A stretch of 7,261 bases of DNA from Candidatus Aminicenantota bacterium (GTDB lineage: Bacteria; Acidobacteriota; Aminicenantia; Aminicenantales; Aminicenantaceae). The translations under genes and the position numbers were made by a program. Shown in pieces: positions 5,915 to 7,261 of this stretch; position 1 is the first letter of the stretch; each line of letters opens with the position of its first letter. Under the pieces are notes generated by a model. It did not search any database. It was given only the letters and a program-made list of their open reading frames with translations, and had not been told where the DNA came from. The stretch covers positions 1 to 7,261 of the forward strand of contig DAOUSP010000056.1 of NCBI GenBank assembly GCA_030627155.1, in the 5' to 3' direction.

Positions 5915-7261
5915 TCAGACCTTAAGATTGTTTTTCTGCCTTGATTTCAAGAAGTAAAAAAGGAAGATGACTGCAAGAATAATGGTTAAAAGCACAAGGA
6001 CAATTAATATAACCTGGCTTTCTCCAATTTCTTCTTCGACCTGTAAAATTACAGGAAGAGAAATAAAAGAAGCATGCTGACTTGAGCGATAGATTGTGAC
6101 AATAGGAGGTGGGGAGATCTCTGGTGTATGGAAGTTTGTTTGGTCTGCACAGGTAATTGTTAATCTGATTCTGTGCCCTTTATTGAAAATATTGGAAGTA
6201 GGGTGGAGATCAAAGACCAGGTTTGTTGGTTCTCCCGGTACTAAATGCAGTATATCTTCTTTGAAACTTCGGTGATAGGGAAGGCCCATGTAGTTGTAAG
6301 GCGGCTGAGATAACTTTCTGTGAGAAGCCCTGAGCATTCCTTCAGTGATATAAAGGGAGGAATCATTTTTGTTGACTTCTTCCAGGTATACAAAAAAGTC
6401 ACAATCCTCTGCAGTCGAGCTTACCCATAGATTGACAACAGGATGTCCGGTTATCTCAAGATCTTCTTCAAGAGGAAGCGTTGTGTAAGTCAGTGCTTTT
6501 TCATCATTAGAAGTCATAATTGGGTATTCAAACTCTCTTCCACGTCCATTGTGCCAGCGCGTTGATTCTCCGCTGCTTGTGGAATAATCCACTGTATAGT
6601 CATCCTCTCCTGAGGAAGAGTTTTGGGATTCGGTTTTAAGCAGGCCGTCGTTTATAGAACTAACACTTCCTGAAGGGCCTTTATGGAAATAAAAAACAAC
6701 CGGCCTTTCCTGAGGGAGAGGCCACTGTGATGCGGTCCGCCAGGATTTGCCTTTTGGAGCACCTATCGTGAAATATGAAATCGGCGGTTCATTCATGATT
6801 CCATTATCGATTCCCTTAAGCCAGTAATCATACCACCGAAGGTATTCAGCTGTAATGTCGAACTTAAAGTCAAATCCTATTAAAGGACTTACAGTTTTCT
6901 CCCATCCTGGGGTGGATCTTCCGCTGTGTGGCCATGGGGAAATGATAATTTTCTGGGGGTTTTTGAGGTTATTAAACCAGGTGAGAGCGTCCCTGGGCCA
7001 CATGTCATACCACCCCGATACGTGGTAAAGAGCAGTGTGGGAACCTTTTTCATTGATTCCTTTATAATAATAGTGCGGGCTCCATTCTAAATAAGGTTGA
7101 ATCTGAGTTTCTTCAATCAGGGAATCATGATACTCCTTAGAGGAAGCATAATTATTTGCATAAATGTTATTCCTATGTTGCAAGATCGCTTCTTTTAACA
7201 GTATAGATTTGGAATCATCATCTACAGGAGCTGCAGGATTTTCCTGGTCGAGTTTCTTAAC
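5915..7261 (-). CDS. S15/CocE-type alpha/beta hydrolase with C-terminal membrane anchor, 5'-partial
   Basis: Member of the X-Pro dipeptidyl-peptidase (S15) / CocE-NonD hydrolase superfamily. The reading frame stays open to the right edge; the bases before the TTG at 7183 encode family-like sequence (AAPVDDDSKSILLKEAI), so that TTG is internal and the start lies outside. Catalytic aspartate is seen in SGWYD (codon 7004-7006) and catalytic histidine in SPWPHSG (codon 6926-6928). The nucleophilic serine would lie in the missing part. AEYLRWYDYWLKG and then a beta-rich jelly-roll (LWVSST, RIRLTITCADQ) form the usual C-terminal noncatalytic domain. At 5948-6013 a 22-residue hydrophobic helix is followed by a basic tail (KSRQKNNLK), predicting an anchor with the catalytic domain outside the cell. 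Exact substrate (proline peptides, esters or beta-lactam-type acyl groups) cannot be told. It converges on rtcB with a 71-bp gap and is unlikely to be functionally tied to it. Confidence 0.9.
   Translation of the reverse strand, partial: VKKLDQENPAAPVDDDSKSILLKEAILQHRNNIYANNYASSKEYHDSLIEETQIQPYLEWSPHYYYKGINEKGSHTALYHVSGWYDMWPRDALTWFNNLKNPQKIIISPWPHSGRSTPGWEKTVSPLIGFDFKFDITAEYLRWYDYWLKGIDNGIMNEPPISYFTIGAPKGKSWRTASQWPLPQERPVVFYFHKGPSGSVSSINDGLLKTESQNSSSGEDDYTVDYSTSSGESTRWHNGRGREFEYPIMTSNDEKALTYTTLPLEEDLEITGHPVVNLWVSSTAEDCDFFVYLEEVNKNDSSLYITEGMLRASHRKLSQPPYNYMGLPYHRSFKEDILHLVPGEPTNLVFDLHPTSNIFNKGHRIRLTITCADQTNFHTPEISPPPIVTIYRSSQHASFISLPVILQVEEEIGESQVILIVLVLLTIILAVIFLFYFLKSRQKNNLKV

Overview
The window holds five co-directional plus-strand genes and one convergent minus-strand gene. 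In order they are a class II (B12-dependent) ribonucleotide reductase cut by the left edge, endonuclease III, the radical SAM enzyme of the AmmeMemoRadiSam system, archease, the RNA ligase RtcB, and on the minus strand an S15/CocE-type hydrolase cut by the right edge. I saw no rRNA, convincing tRNA, CRISPR array, transposon or prophage signature. Coding density is high; the only sizeable gap is about 290 bp upstream of archease.

The source is a prokaryote with a moderately AT-rich genome. A class II reductase and two Fe-S proteins fit an anaerobic or low-oxygen lifestyle. Archease with RtcB is universal in archaea but also common in deep-branching and anaerobic bacteria, so it does not settle the domain. 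The rtcB ribosome binding site is strong. One candidate promoter (3867-3895) reads equally well as a bacterial -35/-10 pair with a 17-nt spacer or as an archaeal TATA box. I leave archaeon versus bacterium open.

Layout: 1-2592 is a DNA-precursor and DNA-repair pair (nrdJ, nth) in which the nrdJ stop codon directly abuts the nth start. An 83-bp AT-rich gap precedes amrS (2676-3698). Next comes a leader region (3699-3988) with two hairpins that share one arm and a promoter candidate. Archease and rtcB (3989-5843) follow as a tightly coupled pair: the rtcB Shine-Dalgarno sequence touches the archease stop codon. After a 71-bp convergent gap, the hydrolase runs from 7261 down to 5915 and ends in a membrane anchor.

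Functionally, archease and RtcB form a known RNA ligation module, and NrdJ and Nth serve DNA synthesis and base-excision repair. AmrS has no experimentally settled role, and its usual partners (Memo and AMMECR1 proteins) are not in this window. Its position between DNA repair and RNA ligation genes is suggestive only. I found no clearly new system here. The best leads are the leader structure before archease, the AmrS neighbourhood, and the anchored hydrolase.
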